DNA of 64,000 nt from Curtobacterium sp. MCLR17_007 (GCF_003234655.2 NZ_CP126271.1:3410001-3474000); one strand, 5' to 3'. Shown: positions 44,843-54,762, counted from the stretch's first letter. Program-made: numbers and translations. Notes: generated by a model from the letters alone, not told the origin.

Positions 44843-45838
44843 TCAGTTGCTGGACTCGTCCTCGTCGTACCCGCTGTAGAAGTGGGCGCCGTCGAATCCG
44901 GGGACGGTGTCCTTGAGGGACAGGCCGAGCTCGGTGAGCTTGTCCTTGACCTCGTCCACCGACTTCTGACCGAAGTTGCGGATGTTCATGAGCTGCGTCT
45001 CCGACAGGGCGACGAGCTCGGACACCGTGTTGATGCCCTCCCGCTTCAGGCAGTTGTAGCTGCGGACCGACAGGTCGAGGTCCTCGATCGGGGTCTGCAG
45101 TTCGTTCGAGAGCACGGCGTCGACCGGCGCGGGGCCGATCTCGATGCCCTCGGCGGCCGTGTTGAGCTCGCGGGCGAGCCCGAACAGCTCGACGAGCGTG
45201 CGACCGGCCGACGCGATGGCGTCGCGCGGCGTGATGGCCGGCTTCGACTCGACGTCGACGACCAGGCGGTCGAAGTCCGTGCGCTCACCGGCACGCGTCG
45301 CCTCGACGCGGTAGGTGACCTTGAGGACCGGGGAGTAGATCGAGTCGATCGGGATCTGACCGGCCTCGCTGAACTCCGAGCGGTTCTGCGTCGCCGAGAC
45401 GTAGCCGCGGCCACGCTCGATGGTCAGCTCGAGCTCGAAGCGCGCGGTGTCGTTCAGGGTCGCGATGACGAGGTCCGGGTTGTGGATCTCGACACCGGCC
45501 GGGGCGGAGATGTCCGCCGCGGTGACCTGTCCGGCACCCTGCTTGCGCAGGTACGCGGTGATCGGCTCGTCGTGCTCGCTGGAGACGACCAGGCTCTTGA
45601 TGTTGAGGATGATCTCGGTGACGTCTTCCTTGACACCGGGGACGGTGCTGAACTCGTGGAGGACGCCGTCGATGCGGATGCTGGTGACAGCCGCGCCGGG
45701 GATCGAGGAGAGGAGCGTGCGGCGCAGCGAGTTGCCGAGGGTGTAGCCGAAGCCAGGCTCGAGCGGCTCGATGACGAAGCGCGAGCGGTGCTCGGAGATC
45801 GACTCCTCGGTCAGGGTGGGGCGCTGTGCAATGAGCAC
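44843..45838 (-). CDS. rpoA: RNA polymerase subunit alpha
   Basis: 331 residues. The N-terminal dimerisation domain has [20 protein letters not shown] and the C-terminal domain (about 245-315) has [20 protein letters not shown] and [18 protein letters not shown], the helix-hairpin-helix that touches UP elements and activators. The GTG at 45838 ([12 protein letters not shown]) has AAAGGA upstream and gives the family N-terminus. A 229-base spacer with three small hairpins separates it from rpsK. Confidence 0.98.
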   Translation of the reverse strand: MLIAQRPTLTEESISEHRSRFVIEPLEPGFGYTLGNSLRRTLLSSIPGAAVTSIRIDGVLHEFSTVPGVKEDVTEIILNIKSLVVSSEHDEPITAYLRKQGAGQVTAADISAPAGVEIHNPDLVIATLNDTARFELELTIERGRGYVSATQNRSEFSEAGQIPIDSIYSPVLKVTYRVEATRAGERTDFDRLVVDVESKPAITPRDAIASAGRTLVELFGLARELNTAAEGIEIGPAPVDAVLSNELQTPIEDLDLSVRSYNCLKREGINTVSELVALSETQLMNIRNFGQKSVDEVKDKLTELGLSLKDTVPGFDGAHFYSGYDEDESSN

Positions 45839-46067
45839 TGTGGGATTCCTTTCGGCGAAGTGTCCGCTATATGACACTTGGCGGTACGACGGGGCCGACC
45901 GGGCCCCGACGGGTCTGTTGAGTTGTGATCACGCGTACTGACGTACGCGATCGAACGACCAGGAATGGCCGCCCCCGCTCGCTCCTGCGGGGAGACGTCC
46001 CGCTCCGCTGGAGGGAACGCCTCATCCGGTCAGGGGACGAGCGGGGAACGGCCGGTTGCTCCTCGCG
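45839..46067 (-). promoter_or_regulatory. rpsK-rpoA spacer with three short hairpins
   Basis: Inverted repeats AAGTGTC/GACACTT (45858-45864, 45873-45879), CGGGGCC/GGCCCCG (45890-45896, 45902-45908) and CGCGTAC/GTACGCG (45932-45938, 45943-45949), each 7 bp with 4-8-base loops. Could be an rpoA leader, processing sites or a minor promoter region. No gene is seen. Confidence 0.4.
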
Positions 46068-46466
46068 TCAGACGCGGCGGCGCTTGGGCGGGCGGCACCC
46101 GTTGTGCGCCTGCGGCGTGACGTCGTTGATCGAACCGACCTCGAGGCCAGCGGCCTGCAGGGAACGGATCGCGGTCTCGCGACCCGAACCCGGGCCCTTC
46201 ACGAAGACGTCGACCTTCTTGACGCCGTGCTCCTGCGCCTGACGCGCAGCGGACTCGGCGGCGAGCTGCGCCGCGAACGGCGTCGACTTGCGCGAGCCCT
46301 TGAAGCCGACGGCACCCGAGGACGCCCAGCTGAGGACGGCACCCGACGGGTCGGTGATGCTGACGATCGTGTTGTTGAACGTGCTCTTGATGTGGGCCTG
46401 GCCCACGGCGACGTTCTTCTTCTCCTTGCGGCGCGGCTTGCGCGCGGCAGTCTTGGGGGTAGCCAT
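46068..46466 (-). CDS. rpsK: 30S ribosomal protein S11
   Basis: 132 residues, normal length. After a basic leader ([20 protein letters not shown]) come [40 protein letters not shown] and the C-terminal CRPPKRRRV. It sits on the 30S platform at the mRNA exit. It starts 9 bases after rpsM. rpsD, which lies between rpsK and rpoA in some bacteria, is absent here. Confidence 0.98.
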   Translation of the reverse strand: MATPKTAARKPRRKEKKNVAVGQAHIKSTFNNTIVSITDPSGAVLSWASSGAVGFKGSRKSTPFAAQLAAESAARQAQEHGVKKVDVFVKGPGSGRETAIRSLQAAGLEVGSINDVTPQAHNGCRPPKRRRV

Positions 46467-46475
46467 GATGATCTC

Positions 46476-46850
46476 CTATCGGGCCTTCTTCTTGCCTGCC
46501 ACGGTGCGCTTCGGTCCCTTGCGGGTACGCGCGTTGGTCTTCGTGCGCTGACCGCGCACCGGGAGACCGCGACGGTGACGAAGCCCCTCGTAGCTGCCGA
46601 TCTCGACCTTGCGGCGGATGTCGGCTGCGACCTCGCGACGGAGATCACCCTCGACCTTGTAGTTGCCCTCGATGTGGTCACGGAGGGCGACCAGCTGGTC
46701 GTCGGTGAGGTCCTTGACGCGGATGTCACCGGAGATACCGGTGTCCGCGAGCGTCTTGACCGCGCGGGTGCGGCCGACGCCGTAGATGTACGTGAGTGCG
46801 ATCTCCACGCGCTTCTCGCGCGGGATGTCGACGCCTGCTAGACGTGCCAT
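46476..46850 (-). CDS. rpsM: 30S ribosomal protein S13
   Basis: 124 residues. [34 protein letters not shown] and the basic tail [20 protein letters not shown] are family hallmarks; the tail contacts P-site tRNA. The ATG at 46850 is chosen by family alignment. The 181-base spacer upstream, after rpmJ, folds into a branched structure. Confidence 0.98.
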   Translation of the reverse strand: MARLAGVDIPREKRVEIALTYIYGVGRTRAVKTLADTGISGDIRVKDLTDDQLVALRDHIEGNYKVEGDLRREVAADIRRKVEIGSYEGLRHRRGLPVRGQRTKTNARTRKGPKRTVAGKKKAR

Positions 46851-46884
46851 GTGATGGCTGCTCCTGTTGTCGATGGAGGTGTGG

Positions 46885-46965
46885 CGCAGTACCGGTGCTC
46901 GGGCCTCCGCCCCGAGGTGTCCCCCGCCGTCCGGCACTGGGCCGGACGAGGGTTCTGGTACTGCG
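46885..46965 (-). ncRNA. Candidate branched RNA structure in the rpmJ-rpsM spacer
   Basis: Outer 9-bp stem CGCAGTACC (46885-46893) / GGTACTGCG (46957-46965) encloses two hairpins: CTCGGG/CCCGAG (46898-46903, 46911-46916) and CGTCCGGC/GCCGGACG (46928-46935, 46941-46948). All arms pair perfectly, giving a three-way junction. It ends 35 bases before the rpsM start and is transcribed on the minus strand. It is a candidate autoregulatory leader, possibly bound by a ribosomal protein. I do not recognise a named family. Confidence 0.5.
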
Positions 46966-47031
46966 TGTTCGATGTTGAGTTGTGCTCCTGCGCAGGCCGT
47001 CCTGAGGACGATCCGGTCAGGCAGTGCAGGA

Positions 47032-47148
47032 CTAGCCCTGGCGCTGCTTGTGACGCGGGTTGCTCTTGCAGATCACCATGACGCGGCCCTTGCGGCGAAT
47101 GACTCGGCAGTGCTCGCAGATGGGCTTGACGCTGGGGTTGACCTTCAT
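47032..47148 (-). CDS. rpmJ: 50S ribosomal protein L36
   Basis: 38 residues, [20 protein letters not shown] and on to [10 protein letters not shown], the standard length. It keeps the zinc-binding set Cys11, Cys14, Cys27 and His33, so it is the zinc-containing (C+) form. The start at 47148 lies 70 bases after the infA stop. It binds domain VI of 23S rRNA. It is followed by the structured spacer before rpsM. Confidence 0.97.
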   Translation of the reverse strand: MKVNPSVKPICEHCRVIRRKGRVMVICKSNPRHKQRQG

Positions 47149-47218
47149 TGCTGATTCCTCGTGCTCGCTGGCTTCGTGCTCGGCGGGTTCGCCGAGTCGT
47201 TCCTTTCCAGCTCGCGGA

Positions 47219-47440
47219 TCACTTGTAGCGGTAGACGATCCGGCCGCGGGTCAGGTCGTACGGGCTCAGCTCCACGATCACGCGGTCCTCGGGGAGGATG
47301 CGGATGTAGTGCTGGCGCATCTTCCCGGAGATGTGCGCGAGGACCTTGTGCCCATTGGTCAGCTCAACGCGGAACATCGCGTTGGGCAGAGCTTCGAGCA
47401 CCGAGCCTTCGATCTCGATGACGCCGTCTTTCTTGGCCAT
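47219..47440 (-). CDS. infA: Translation initiation factor IF-1
   Basis: 73 residues, [20 protein letters not shown] through [16 protein letters not shown], a full-length OB-fold IF-1. It binds the A site of the 30S subunit during initiation. It begins the alpha-operon segment infA-rpmJ-rpsM-rpsK-rpoA-rplQ. Upstream, a 263-base spacer with an AT-rich patch (TTGATTAGATTACC, about 47454-47467) probably holds its own promoter, because a divergent LytR-CpsA-Psr gene separates it from map. Confidence 0.98.
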   Translation of the reverse strand: MAKKDGVIEIEGSVLEALPNAMFRVELTNGHKVLAHISGKMRQHYIRILPEDRVIVELSPYDLTRGRIVYRYK

Positions 47441-47703
47441 AGCCTCACTGTCGCTTGATTAGATTACCGGTGTGATCCCCGAGCCGGTCTGCGGGTCGGG
47501 CGCCACACCCGTCAGGGCATGGCACACCAAAGATCGATCTTATGGGACAGCCGCCCGTTTGCCAAGTGCACGCGCGGCGCCCCCAGAGCTGGGGTGTTCC
47601 TGAAGGGGCCTCCAGCGTTCCACAGTGGTTCCACGGCGTGCTCCGGGGGACGGAGCGGTCGCCGGCCCTACGGTGGCAACGCATCCTGCCGAACGGAGAC
47701 CCT
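47441..47703. promoter_or_regulatory. Divergent spacer between infA and the LytR-CpsA-Psr gene
   Basis: 263 bases without a gene. On the minus strand TAATCT near 47463 is a plausible -10 for infA. The plus-strand ribosome site CGGAGACCCT lies just before 47704. No operator was recognised. Confidence 0.35.
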
Positions 47704-48957
47704 GTGCCAGCCACCCGCCCACCGCGGACGATCGCCCGTCACGGACGTCTCGCGCGCCGTCGCGGCTGGACGACCCTGGTGTCGGTCGTCGCCTCGGCCC
47801 TCGCGGTCGTGCTCGTCAGCGGCACCAGCGTCGCCGCCATCGCGGGCGCCCAGCTCGCGACGGCCCCGCACACCGTGCAGTTGAGCAAGGACGACCAGAG
47901 CACCGCGAAGACCGCTGACATCACGGCGATCAAGGGCGGCGCCAACATCCTGCTCATCGGCAGTGACACCCGCGTCGGCCAGTTCGACTCCGACGAGGAC
48001 GTCGAGGGCGCTCGCAACGACGTCACGATCCTGGTGCACGTCTCCCAGGACCACCAGCAGCTGACGGCGGTGAGCTTCCCGCGTGACCTGAAGGTGCCGA
48101 TCCCGGCGTGCACGAACCCGCAGACCGGGACCACCTACCCCGCGGTCAGCTCGCAGCTCATCAACGAGTCGCTCGGGCACGGCGGTGTGTCCTGCGTCGT
48201 CGACACCGTCGAGAACCTGACCGGGCTCACCATCCCCTACGCGGGACTCATCACCTTCAACGGCGTGATCGAGATGTCGAACGCGGTCGGCGGGGTCGAC
48301 GTCTGCGTCGCGAAGCCGATCAACGACTCCTACACGGGCCTGCAGCTCGCTGCCGGGCAGCACACGCTGGCCGGTCAGGACGCACTGGCCTTCCTGCGCA
48401 GCCGGCACGGCGTCGGGGACGGCAGCGACCTCGCCCGCATCAGCTCCCAGCAGGTGTTCCTCTCCGCCCTGCTCCGCAAGGTCACGTCGGACGGCACGCT
48501 CTCCAACCCCGTCACGCTGTACAAGCTCGCCGGCGCCGCGCTCTCCAACATGACGCTCTCCGACGGTCTCGCCCAGACCCGCACCCTCGTCGGGCTGGCG
48601 TCGGCACTGCGCGGCATGAACACGTCGAACATGCTGTTCGTGCAGTACCCGGTGATCGACGACCCGGACGACCCCGCCCACGTGCTCGTCTCGCAGGACG
48701 CCGCTCATGCGCTGAACCTGGCCCTGCAGACCGACCAGAGGACGACGCTCGGCGACTCGTCGACCGGGCGCGCGTCCGAAGAAGCCGGCACCGCGAGCGG
48801 CACCGGCGACAGCGCGGCACCGAGCGCACCGAGCGACACGCCCTCGGCCGCGGCGTCCTCGCCGGCCGCAGCGGCACCGTCGGCGTCGGCCACGGCGCTG
48901 CCGTCGACGATCACCGGGCAGAGCGCGGCCGAGGAGACCTGCTCCGTCGGCAACTGA
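47704..48957 (+). CDS. LytR-CpsA-Psr family glycopolymer transferase
   Basis: 417 residues. A cytoplasmic basic N-terminus (TIARHGRLARRRG) is followed by one membrane helix (about 23-47), then the extracellular LCP domain (about 75-330): NILLIGSDTRVGQ, RNDVTILVHVS, AVSFPRDLKV, and AGQDALAFLRSRHGVGDGSDLARI with the conserved arginine. An Ala/Ser/Pro tail of about 60 residues ends the protein. The family attaches teichoic-acid-like or other glycopolymers to peptidoglycan. The GTG at 47704 has GGAGACCCT upstream. It stands alone, opposite in strand, between infA and map. Confidence 0.9.
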   Translation: MPATRPPRTIARHGRLARRRGWTTLVSVVASALAVVLVSGTSVAAIAGAQLATAPHTVQLSKDDQSTAKTADITAIKGGANILLIGSDTRVGQFDSDEDVEGARNDVTILVHVSQDHQQLTAVSFPRDLKVPIPACTNPQTGTTYPAVSSQLINESLGHGGVSCVVDTVENLTGLTIPYAGLITFNGVIEMSNAVGGVDVCVAKPINDSYTGLQLAAGQHTLAGQDALAFLRSRHGVGDGSDLARISSQQVFLSALLRKVTSDGTLSNPVTLYKLAGAALSNMTLSDGLAQTRTLVGLASALRGMNTSNMLFVQYPVIDDPDDPAHVLVSQDAAHALNLALQTDQRTTLGDSSTGRASEEAGTASGTGDSAAPSAPSDTPSAAASSPAAAAPSASATALPSTITGQSAAEETCSVGN

Positions 48958-48970
48958 CACCGACGGGGCG

Positions 48971-48985
48971 GGCCCGTTGCGGGCC
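48971..48985 (+). terminator. Short hairpin after the LytR-CpsA-Psr gene
   Basis: GGCCCG-TTG-CGGGCC, 6 bp, 13 bases after the stop. Weak alone. Confidence 0.3.
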
Positions 48986-49027
48986 TCCAAGCCGGCTGTC
49001 GCCGACGATCCGGACGGGAGGCCCGAC

Positions 49028-49861
49028 CTACGGGATCGGGACCGGCGTCACACCCAGCGGGGCCAGGCCGGACGCGCCGCCGTCGCTGGCCGTGAGGACC
49101 CAGACGCCCCCGGCGTGCACGGCGACGCTGTGCTCCCAGTGGGCGGCGTCGGACCCGTCCAGGGTCCGGACGGTCCAGTCGTCGTCGTCCGTCGAGCTGT
49201 CGATCGACCCCGCGGTCACCATCGGCTCGATCGCGACGACCAACCCGGGCCGCACCGACGGACCAGCGCCACGGATGCGGTAGTTGAAGACGGGCGGGTC
49301 CTCGTGCATCGACCGTCCGATGCCGTGCCCGGTGAAGTCCTCGACGATGCCCCAGGTCCCGGTCTCGTCGACGGCGTCCTCGACCGCGTCCCCGACCTCG
49401 TTGAGGTTCGCGGCGCGGGAGAGCGCGGCGATGCCGTGCCACAGGGACCGCTCGGTGACGTCTGTGAGACGCTGCCGCGCGGCCGTCACCGGGGCGTCGC
49501 CGCCGGGGACGACCATGCTGAACGCGCTGTCGCCGTTCCAGCCGTCGACCTCGGCGCCGGCGTCCACCGACACCAGGTCCCCCGGCTGCAGTGCCCGTTC
49601 ACCGGGGATCCCGTGAACGATCTCGTCGTTGACCGACACGCACAGGGTGTGCCGGTAGCCGGGCACGAGCTGGAAGTTCGGGACACCGCCGCCGTCGCGG
49701 ATGGTGCGCTCGGCGATCGCGTCGAGCTGGCCCGTGGTGATGCCCGGGCGGATCGCGGCGCGCACCGCGACGAGCGCGGCCTCGGTCAGCAGACCGGGCC
49801 GCACCATCGCGCGGAGCTCGTCCGGCGTCTTGTAGATCGAGGGCTTGCGGAAGCGGACCAC
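49028..49861 (-). CDS. map: Methionine aminopeptidase, type I
   Basis: 277 residues. The five metal ligands are recognisable: the aspartates in VDAGAEVDGWNGDSAFS, the histidine in DFTGHGIGRSMHEDP, and the glutamates in VAIEPMV and WEHSVAV. It removes initiator methionine. No N-terminal zinc finger. The GTG at 49861 lies 5 bases after the adk stop. It ends the secY-adk-map unit, with a plus-strand gene beyond. Confidence 0.95.
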   Translation of the reverse strand: MVRFRKPSIYKTPDELRAMVRPGLLTEAALVAVRAAIRPGITTGQLDAIAERTIRDGGGVPNFQLVPGYRHTLCVSVNDEIVHGIPGERALQPGDLVSVDAGAEVDGWNGDSAFSMVVPGGDAPVTAARQRLTDVTERSLWHGIAALSRAANLNEVGDAVEDAVDETGTWGIVEDFTGHGIGRSMHEDPPVFNYRIRGAGPSVRPGLVVAIEPMVTAGSIDSSTDDDDWTVRTLDGSDAAHWEHSVAVHAGGVWVLTASDGGASGLAPLGVTPVPIP

Positions 49862-49866
49862 GCGGG

Positions 49867-50457
49867 TCAGACGCCGGCGGTCAGCCCGCGGGACGCGAGC
49901 GCGGACTGGATCCGGTCGCCCACCTGGTCGATGCCGCCGAGACCGTCGACCTCGACCACGAGACCGCGCTGCTGGTAGGCGTCGACGATCGGCGCGGTCT
50001 GCTCGACGTAGACGTGCTGGCGACGACGGATCGTCTCCTCGTTGTCGTCACTGCGGCCCTGCTGCTCGGCGCGTTTGAGCAGGCGCCCCACCAGGGCGTC
50101 CTGGTCTGCCACGAGTCGGATGACCGCGTCGATGCCGGTCCCCTGCTCGGCCAGCAGCCCGTCGAGGTACTCGACCTGGCCGACGGTCCGCGGGTACCCG
50201 TCGAGCAGGAACCCGCTCTCGGCGTCGGCCTCGTTCAGGCGGGCCTTCACGAGCTCGTTCGTCAGCGAGTCCGGAACGTAGTCCCCGGCGTCCATGATCG
50301 CCTTTGCCTGGACCCCGAGCGGGGTGCCCTCCGACACGTTCTTGCGGAAGATGTCCCCCGTCGACACCGCCGGGATGCCGAAGGACTCGGCGATGCGTCC
50401 GGCCTGCGTGCCCTTCCCGGCTCCGGGAGGTCCGACGATGATGAGACGTGCGCTCAA
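49867..50457 (-). CDS. adk: Adenylate kinase
   Basis: 196 residues: the short-lid bacterial form without the zinc-binding cysteines. P-loop [16 protein letters not shown], then [10 protein letters not shown] and [12 protein letters not shown]. It balances ATP, ADP and AMP. The start is TTG at 50457, giving [14 protein letters not shown]; it overlaps the secY stop as TTGA, so translation is coupled to secY. Confidence 0.96.
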   Translation of the reverse strand: MSARLIIVGPPGAGKGTQAGRIAESFGIPAVSTGDIFRKNVSEGTPLGVQAKAIMDAGDYVPDSLTNELVKARLNEADAESGFLLDGYPRTVGQVEYLDGLLAEQGTGIDAVIRLVADQDALVGRLLKRAEQQGRSDDNEETIRRRQHVYVEQTAPIVDAYQQRGLVVEVDGLGGIDQVGDRIQSALASRGLTAGV

Positions 50458-51776
50458 CGGAGAAGCCCTTCGTAGTGACGTTGCTGCAGCTGCGAGTCGA
50501 TCTGCTTCACGGTCTCGAGACCGACACCCACGATGATGAGGATGCTCGCGCCACCGAACGGGAAGTTCTGGTTCGCGCCGAACAGCGCCAGTGCTGCCAG
50601 CGGGATGAGCGCGATGAGACCGAGGTAGAGCGAACCGGGCAACGTCACCCGAGTCAGGACGTAGTCGAGGTACTCGGCCGTCGGGCGACCGGCACGGATG
50701 CCCGGGATGAACCCGCCGTACTTCTTCATGTTGTCGGCGACCTCTTCGGGGTTGAAGGTGATCGCGACGTAGAAGTACGTGAAGCCGACGATGAGCAGGA
50801 AGTACAGGACCATGTAGAACCAGTTGTCGCCCGAGGTCAGGTTGCTCTGGATCCAGGTCACCCACGCCGCCGGCGCGGAGCCGTCGGAGGGCTGGTTGAA
50901 CTGCGCGACCAGGGCCGGCAGGTACAGCAGGGACGACGCGAAGATGACGGGCACGACGCCGGCCATGTTCACCTTGATCGGGATGTACGTGTTGTTGCCG
51001 CCGAAGGTACGACGCCCCACCATGCGCTTGGCGTACTGCACGGGGATCCGCCGCTGCGACTGCTCGACGAACACGACGGCCATCATGATGACCAGGCCGA
51101 CCAGGATGACGAACAGGAAGAGCTCGAAGGACTGCGACTGCTCGATCTGCCAGAGCGCGGAGGGGAACTGCGCTGCGATGGACGTGAAGATGAGCAGGGA
51201 CATGCCGTTGCCGATGCCGCGCTCGGTGACGAGCTCACCCATCCACATGATGAGGCCGGTACCGGCGGTCAGGGTGACGACCATGAGCATGATCGCGTAC
51301 CAGCTGTCGTTCGAGATGATCGACGAGCAGGAGGCGCTGGCGTTCGTGCCGAAGAGCTGACCGGAGCGCGCGACGGTGATCAGGGTGGTGGACTGCAGCA
51401 CACCGAGCGCGATGGTGAGGTAGCGCGTGTACTGGGTCAGCTTCGCCTGACCGGTCTGGCCTTCTTTGTAGAGGGCGTCGAAGTGCGGGATCACCACGCG
51501 CAGCAGCTGCACGATGATCGACGACGTGATGTACGGCATGATCCCGAGCGCGAACACCGAGAGCTTCAGCAGCGCGCCGCCGGAGAACAGGTTGATCAGG
51601 TCGTAGAGCCCGCCGGAGGACGAGGCGCTCGCCAGACAGGTCTGCACCGCCGTGTAGTCGACGTACGGGGCCGGGATGTAGGACCCCAGGCGGAACAGCG
51701 CGATGATCGCGAGGGTGAAGCCGATCTTCTTCCGAAGATCGGGGGTGCGCATGATGCGCGCGACCGCTCTGAACAC
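50454..51776 (-). CDS. secY: Preprotein translocase subunit SecY
   Basis: 440 residues with ten membrane helices. Family phrases: [36 protein letters not shown] and the cytoplasmic loops around [19 protein letters not shown]. It is the channel of the Sec translocon. The GTG at 51776 has GGAG upstream. It is separated from rplO by 167 bases that include a U-rich terminator-like hairpin, so secY-adk-map may be a separate transcript. Confidence 0.97.
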   Translation of the reverse strand: MFRAVARIMRTPDLRKKIGFTLAIIALFRLGSYIPAPYVDYTAVQTCLASASSSGGLYDLINLFSGGALLKLSVFALGIMPYITSSIIVQLLRVVIPHFDALYKEGQTGQAKLTQYTRYLTIALGVLQSTTLITVARSGQLFGTNASASCSSIISNDSWYAIMLMVVTLTAGTGLIMWMGELVTERGIGNGMSLLIFTSIAAQFPSALWQIEQSQSFELFLFVILVGLVIMMAVVFVEQSQRRIPVQYAKRMVGRRTFGGNNTYIPIKVNMAGVVPVIFASSLLYLPALVAQFNQPSDGSAPAAWVTWIQSNLTSGDNWFYMVLYFLLIVGFTYFYVAITFNPEEVADNMKKYGGFIPGIRAGRPTAEYLDYVLTRVTLPGSLYLGLIALIPLAALALFGANQNFPFGGASILIIVGVGLETVKQIDSQLQQRHYEGLLR

Positions 51777-51906
51777 GAGAACTCCGAACTTCTGGGGACC
51801 GGTCTTGCCGATCGTGCCGGGCGGAACCGCCCGTGGCCGGAAGCGCCGACCGCGTGGCCCGGGTCCGCTGGTACGGCGATCCGGGCCTCCATCAAGGAAA
51901 CCGTAA

Positions 51907-51937
51907 CGGCGGCCCGTGCGCAATGCACGGGCCGCCG
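51907..51937 (-). terminator. Terminator-like hairpin between rplO and secY
   Basis: A perfect 13-bp stem (51907-51919 with 51925-51937), 5-base loop, followed on the minus strand by TTACGGTTTCCTT. It stands 6 bases beyond the rplO stop. Confidence 0.75.
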
Positions 51938-51943
51938 ACGGGA

Positions 51944-52408
51944 CTACTCGGTGACGGTGCCGCCCGCAGCCACGATCTTGTCCTGGGCGGAGCCCGAGAC
52001 CTTGTCGACCGTGATCGTGAGCTTCACGTTGATGTCACCCTGACCGAGAACCTTGACCTTCTCGTTCTTGCGGACCGCGCCCTTGGCGACGAGGTCAGCA
52101 ACGGTGACGTCGCCACCGTTCGGGTAGAGCTCCGCGAGCTTGTCCAGGTTCACGACCTGGTACTCGACGCGGAACGGGTTCTTGAACCCGCGGAGCTTCG
52201 GGGTGCGCATGTGCAGCGGCATCTGCCCACCCTCGAAGCCGACGCGGACCTGGTAACGGGCCTTCGTGCCCTTGGTACCGCGGCCCGCGGTCTTGCCCTT
52301 CGAGCCCTCACCGCGACCCACACGGGTGCGGTCCTTCTTGGAGCCTGCGGCCGGACGAAGGTGGTGCACCTTCAGGATCTGGACGCGCTCGTTCTTCTCG
52401 TCGCTCAT
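51944..52408 (-). CDS. rplO: 50S ribosomal protein L15
   Basis: 154 residues. [20 protein letters not shown] and [20 protein letters not shown] are the Gly/Lys-rich signatures. Late-assembly protein of the large subunit. Its ATG at 52408 overlaps the rpmD stop (ATGA). Confidence 0.97.
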   Translation of the reverse strand: MSDEKNERVQILKVHHLRPAAGSKKDRTRVGRGEGSKGKTAGRGTKGTKARYQVRVGFEGGQMPLHMRTPKLRGFKNPFRVEYQVVNLDKLAELYPNGGDVTVADLVAKGAVRKNEKVKVLGQGDINVKLTITVDKVSGSAQDKIVAAGGTVTE

Positions 52409-52590
52409 GCGTCGACCTCCTCGACCTTCACGAGGTGCGCCACCGTCGCGATGTACCCGCGGTTCTGGGAGTTGTCCTCGCGCAGGACCGTACGGCCGAT
52501 GCGCTTGAGACCCAGGCTGCGGAGCGTGTCGCGCTGGTACTGCTTCTCGCTGATGACGGACTTCGTCTGCGTGATCTTCAGCATGGCCAT
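52405..52590 (-). CDS. rpmD: 50S ribosomal protein L30
   Basis: 61 residues, [20 protein letters not shown] and [20 protein letters not shown]: a normal L30. The ATG at 52590 shares one base with the rpsE stop (TGATG); a second ATG two codons on is possible. Confidence 0.97.
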   Translation of the reverse strand: MAMLKITQTKSVISEKQYQRDTLRSLGLKRIGRTVLREDNSQNRGYIATVAHLVKVEEVDA

Positions 52591-53444
52591 CAGGCACCTG
52601 CCTTCTCGGTCGCTGCGGCACGTGCTGCCGCCTCGGCCTTCAGGAGGCGAGCCGGCACGACGTGGTCCACGTCGAGGCCACGACGTGCGGCGACGGCGCG
52701 GGGCTCCTCGAGCTGCTTGAGGGCCTCGACCGTGGCGTGCACGATGTTGATGGTGTTCGACGAACCGAGCGACTTGCTCAGGACGTCGTGGATGCCGGCG
52801 CACTCGAGCACGGCGCGGACCGGACCACCGGCGATGACACCGGTACCGGCAGCCGCCGGACGCAGGAGCACGACGCCGGCTGCGGCCTCGCCCTGCACCG
52901 GGTGCGGGATCGTGTTGCCGACGCGCGGGACGCGGAAGAAGTTCTTCTTCGCCTCTTCGACGCCCTTGGAGATCGCCGTGGGGACCTCCTTGGCCTTGCC
53001 GTAGCCGACGCCCACGAGCCCGTTGCCGTCACCGACGACGACGAGCGCGGTGAAGCTGAAGCGACGACCACCCTTGACGACCTTGGAGACGCGGTTGATG
53101 GTCACGACGCGCTCGAGGAACTGGCTGTCGCCACCGCGCTTGTCGCGGTCGCGGCCCTGCTGACGGTCACGACCGCCACCACGACGGCCACGGTTGTCGG
53201 CGGAGTCGCGGTTGTTCGACGCGGAGCCCGCAGCGGTCTCGACCGGACGCTCGGCGACGGGGGCAGCAGCCTCCGCCTTGGCGTCGGCCTTCGGGGTCTC
53301 GTCAGTGCTGGGGGTCTCCTCGGCGCTGGTGGCCTCGGTCGCCTCGGCGCTGGTGGCCTCGGTCGTCGCAGCGCTGGTGACCTCGGTCGTCTCCTCGACG
53401 GCCGGGGTCTCCTCGGCGTTGCTGTTGTTCGCGATGTCGCTCAC
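52590..53444 (-). CDS. rpsE: 30S ribosomal protein S5 with a long acidic N-terminus
   Basis: 284 residues, against about 165 in E. coli. The S5 core starts near 107 ([60 protein letters not shown]). The first 80 residues are Thr/Glu/Ala repeats ([16 protein letters not shown]), followed by an Arg/Gly/Asp stretch ([20 protein letters not shown]). S5 lines the mRNA entry and affects accuracy. The GTG at 53444 overlaps rplR by 4 bases. Imperfect 24-bp DNA repeats underlie the acidic part. Confidence 0.96.
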   Translation of the reverse strand: MSDIANNSNAEETPAVEETTEVTSAATTEATSAEATEATSAEETPSTDETPKADAKAEAAAPVAERPVETAAGSASNNRDSADNRGRRGGGRDRQQGRDRDKRGGDSQFLERVVTINRVSKVVKGGRRFSFTALVVVGDGNGLVGVGYGKAKEVPTAISKGVEEAKKNFFRVPRVGNTIPHPVQGEAAAGVVLLRPAAAGTGVIAGGPVRAVLECAGIHDVLSKSLGSSNTINIVHATVEALKQLEEPRAVAARRGLDVDHVVPARLLKAEAAARAAATEKAGA

Positions 53445-53818
53445 AGGTTCAGCCCTCCTTCACGGGCACCATCGGCGATCGCGGCGACGCGACCGGCGTA
53501 CTTGCTACCACCGCGGTCGAACACGACGGCGTCGATGCCGGCGGTCTTCGCACGCTCGGCGAGGAGCTCGCCGACACGACGTGCCTTGGCGGTCTTGTCG
53601 CCGTCGAACGCACGGAGGTCGGCCTCCATCGTCGACGCGCTGGCCAGGGTGTGACCCTTGGTGTCGTCGATGACCTGGACGAACACGTGGCGTGCCGAAC
53701 GGGTGACGGCGAGACGCGGACGAGCCTCGGTGCCGGTGATCTTCTTGCGGAGACGGTTGTGGCGGCGGGCCTTGGCGGCCGCCTTGCTCTTGACTCGGGT
53801 ACGAGTTCCGATGGCCAT
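53441..53818 (-). CDS. rplR: 50S ribosomal protein L18
   Basis: 125 residues. [20 protein letters not shown] and [20 protein letters not shown] are family hallmarks. It binds 5S rRNA with L5. The ATG at 53818 is used (MAIGTRTRV), 2 bases after the rplF stop; an in-frame GTG at 53824 would overlap rplF. Confidence 0.97.
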   Translation of the reverse strand: MAIGTRTRVKSKAAAKARRHNRLRKKITGTEARPRLAVTRSARHVFVQVIDDTKGHTLASASTMEADLRAFDGDKTAKARRVGELLAERAKTAGIDAVVFDRGGSKYAGRVAAIADGAREGGLNL

Positions 53819-53820
53819 GA

Positions 53821-54357
53821 TCACTTACCTGACTTTCCGGCCTTGCGGCGCACGTTCTCGCCGGCGTAACGGACACCCTTGCCCTTGTAGGGCTCGGGCT
53901 TCCGCAGCTTGCGGATGTTGGCCGCCACTTCGCCGACGGCCTGCTTGTCGATGCCGTTGACGGTGACCCGGTTGTTGCCCTCGACGGCGAAGCTGATGCC
54001 CGCCGGCGGCTCGACCGTGATCGAGTGGGAGTACCCGAGCGCGAACTCGAGGTTCGAGCCCTTCGCCTGGACGCGGTACCCGGTACCGACGACCTCGAGG
54101 CCCTTGGAGTAGCCCTGGGTCACGCCGATGATCTGGTTCGCGATGAGGGTACGGGTCAGGCCGTGCAGCGAGCGCGAGGTGCGCTCGTCGTCGGGACGCG
54201 TGACGAGGACCTGGTTCTCCTCGACGCTGGCCTGGATGGGCTCGGCGATGACGAGCGCGAGCTCGCCCTTCGGGCCCTTGACCGCGACGTTCTGGCCGTC
54301 CACAGAGACGGTCACGCCAGCGGGGATGTCAATGGGGAGACGTCCGATTCGAGACAT
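53821..54357 (-). CDS. rplF: 50S ribosomal protein L6
   Basis: 178 residues, [20 protein letters not shown] through [20 protein letters not shown], normal length with the two L6 repeats. It lies near the factor-binding centre. It starts 6 bases after rpsH. Confidence 0.97.
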   Translation of the reverse strand: MSRIGRLPIDIPAGVTVSVDGQNVAVKGPKGELALVIAEPIQASVEENQVLVTRPDDERTSRSLHGLTRTLIANQIIGVTQGYSKGLEVVGTGYRVQAKGSNLEFALGYSHSITVEPPAGISFAVEGNNRVTVNGIDKQAVGEVAANIRKLRKPEPYKGKGVRYAGENVRRKAGKSGK

Positions 54358-54363
54358 GTTCGA

Positions 54364-54762
54364 TCACCAAACGTAGGCGAGGACTTCCCCACCCACGCCC
54401 TTCTGCTCGGCTTCGCGGTCGGTCAGGAGACCCGAGGAGGTCGAGAGGATCGCCACGCCGAGGCCACCGAGGACCTGGGGGATCTCCGTCGACTTCGCGT
54501 AGACCCGGAGGCCGGGCTTCGAGACGCGCTTGATGCCGGCGATCGAACGCTCACGCTCGGGGCCGTACTTCAGCTCGATGGTGAGGGTCTTGCCCACGCG
54601 GGCGTCCTCCACCTTCCACTCGCTGATGTAGCCCTCGCGCTTGAGGATGTCGGCGATGGTCGTCTTGAGCTTGGAGCTCGGAAGCGAGACGGCGTCGTGG
54701 TGCGCCGAGTTCGCGTTCCGCAATCTGGTCAGCATGTCTGCGACCGGATCGGTCATCGTCAT
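54364..54762 (-). CDS. rpsH: 30S ribosomal protein S8
   Basis: 132 residues. [20 protein letters not shown] and the C-terminal [17 protein letters not shown] segment ([20 protein letters not shown]) are diagnostic. It binds helix 21 of 16S rRNA and in E. coli represses the spc operon. The ATG at 54762 was preferred; a second lies two codons later. rpsN (S14), which usually precedes it, is missing; a 153-base spacer with a 13-bp hairpin stands there. Confidence 0.97.
   Translation of the reverse strand: MTMTDPVADMLTRLRNANSAHHDAVSLPSSKLKTTIADILKREGYISEWKVEDARVGKTLTIELKYGPERERSIAGIKRVSKPGLRVYAKSTEIPQVLGGLGVAILSTSSGLLTDREAEQKGVGGEVLAYVW

Noticed and set aside
45839..46067. Possible rpsD (S4) between rpsK and rpoA
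   Set aside because: The spacer is only 229 bases, too short for S4, and no S4-like frame is seen. Many actinobacteria carry rpsD elsewhere.
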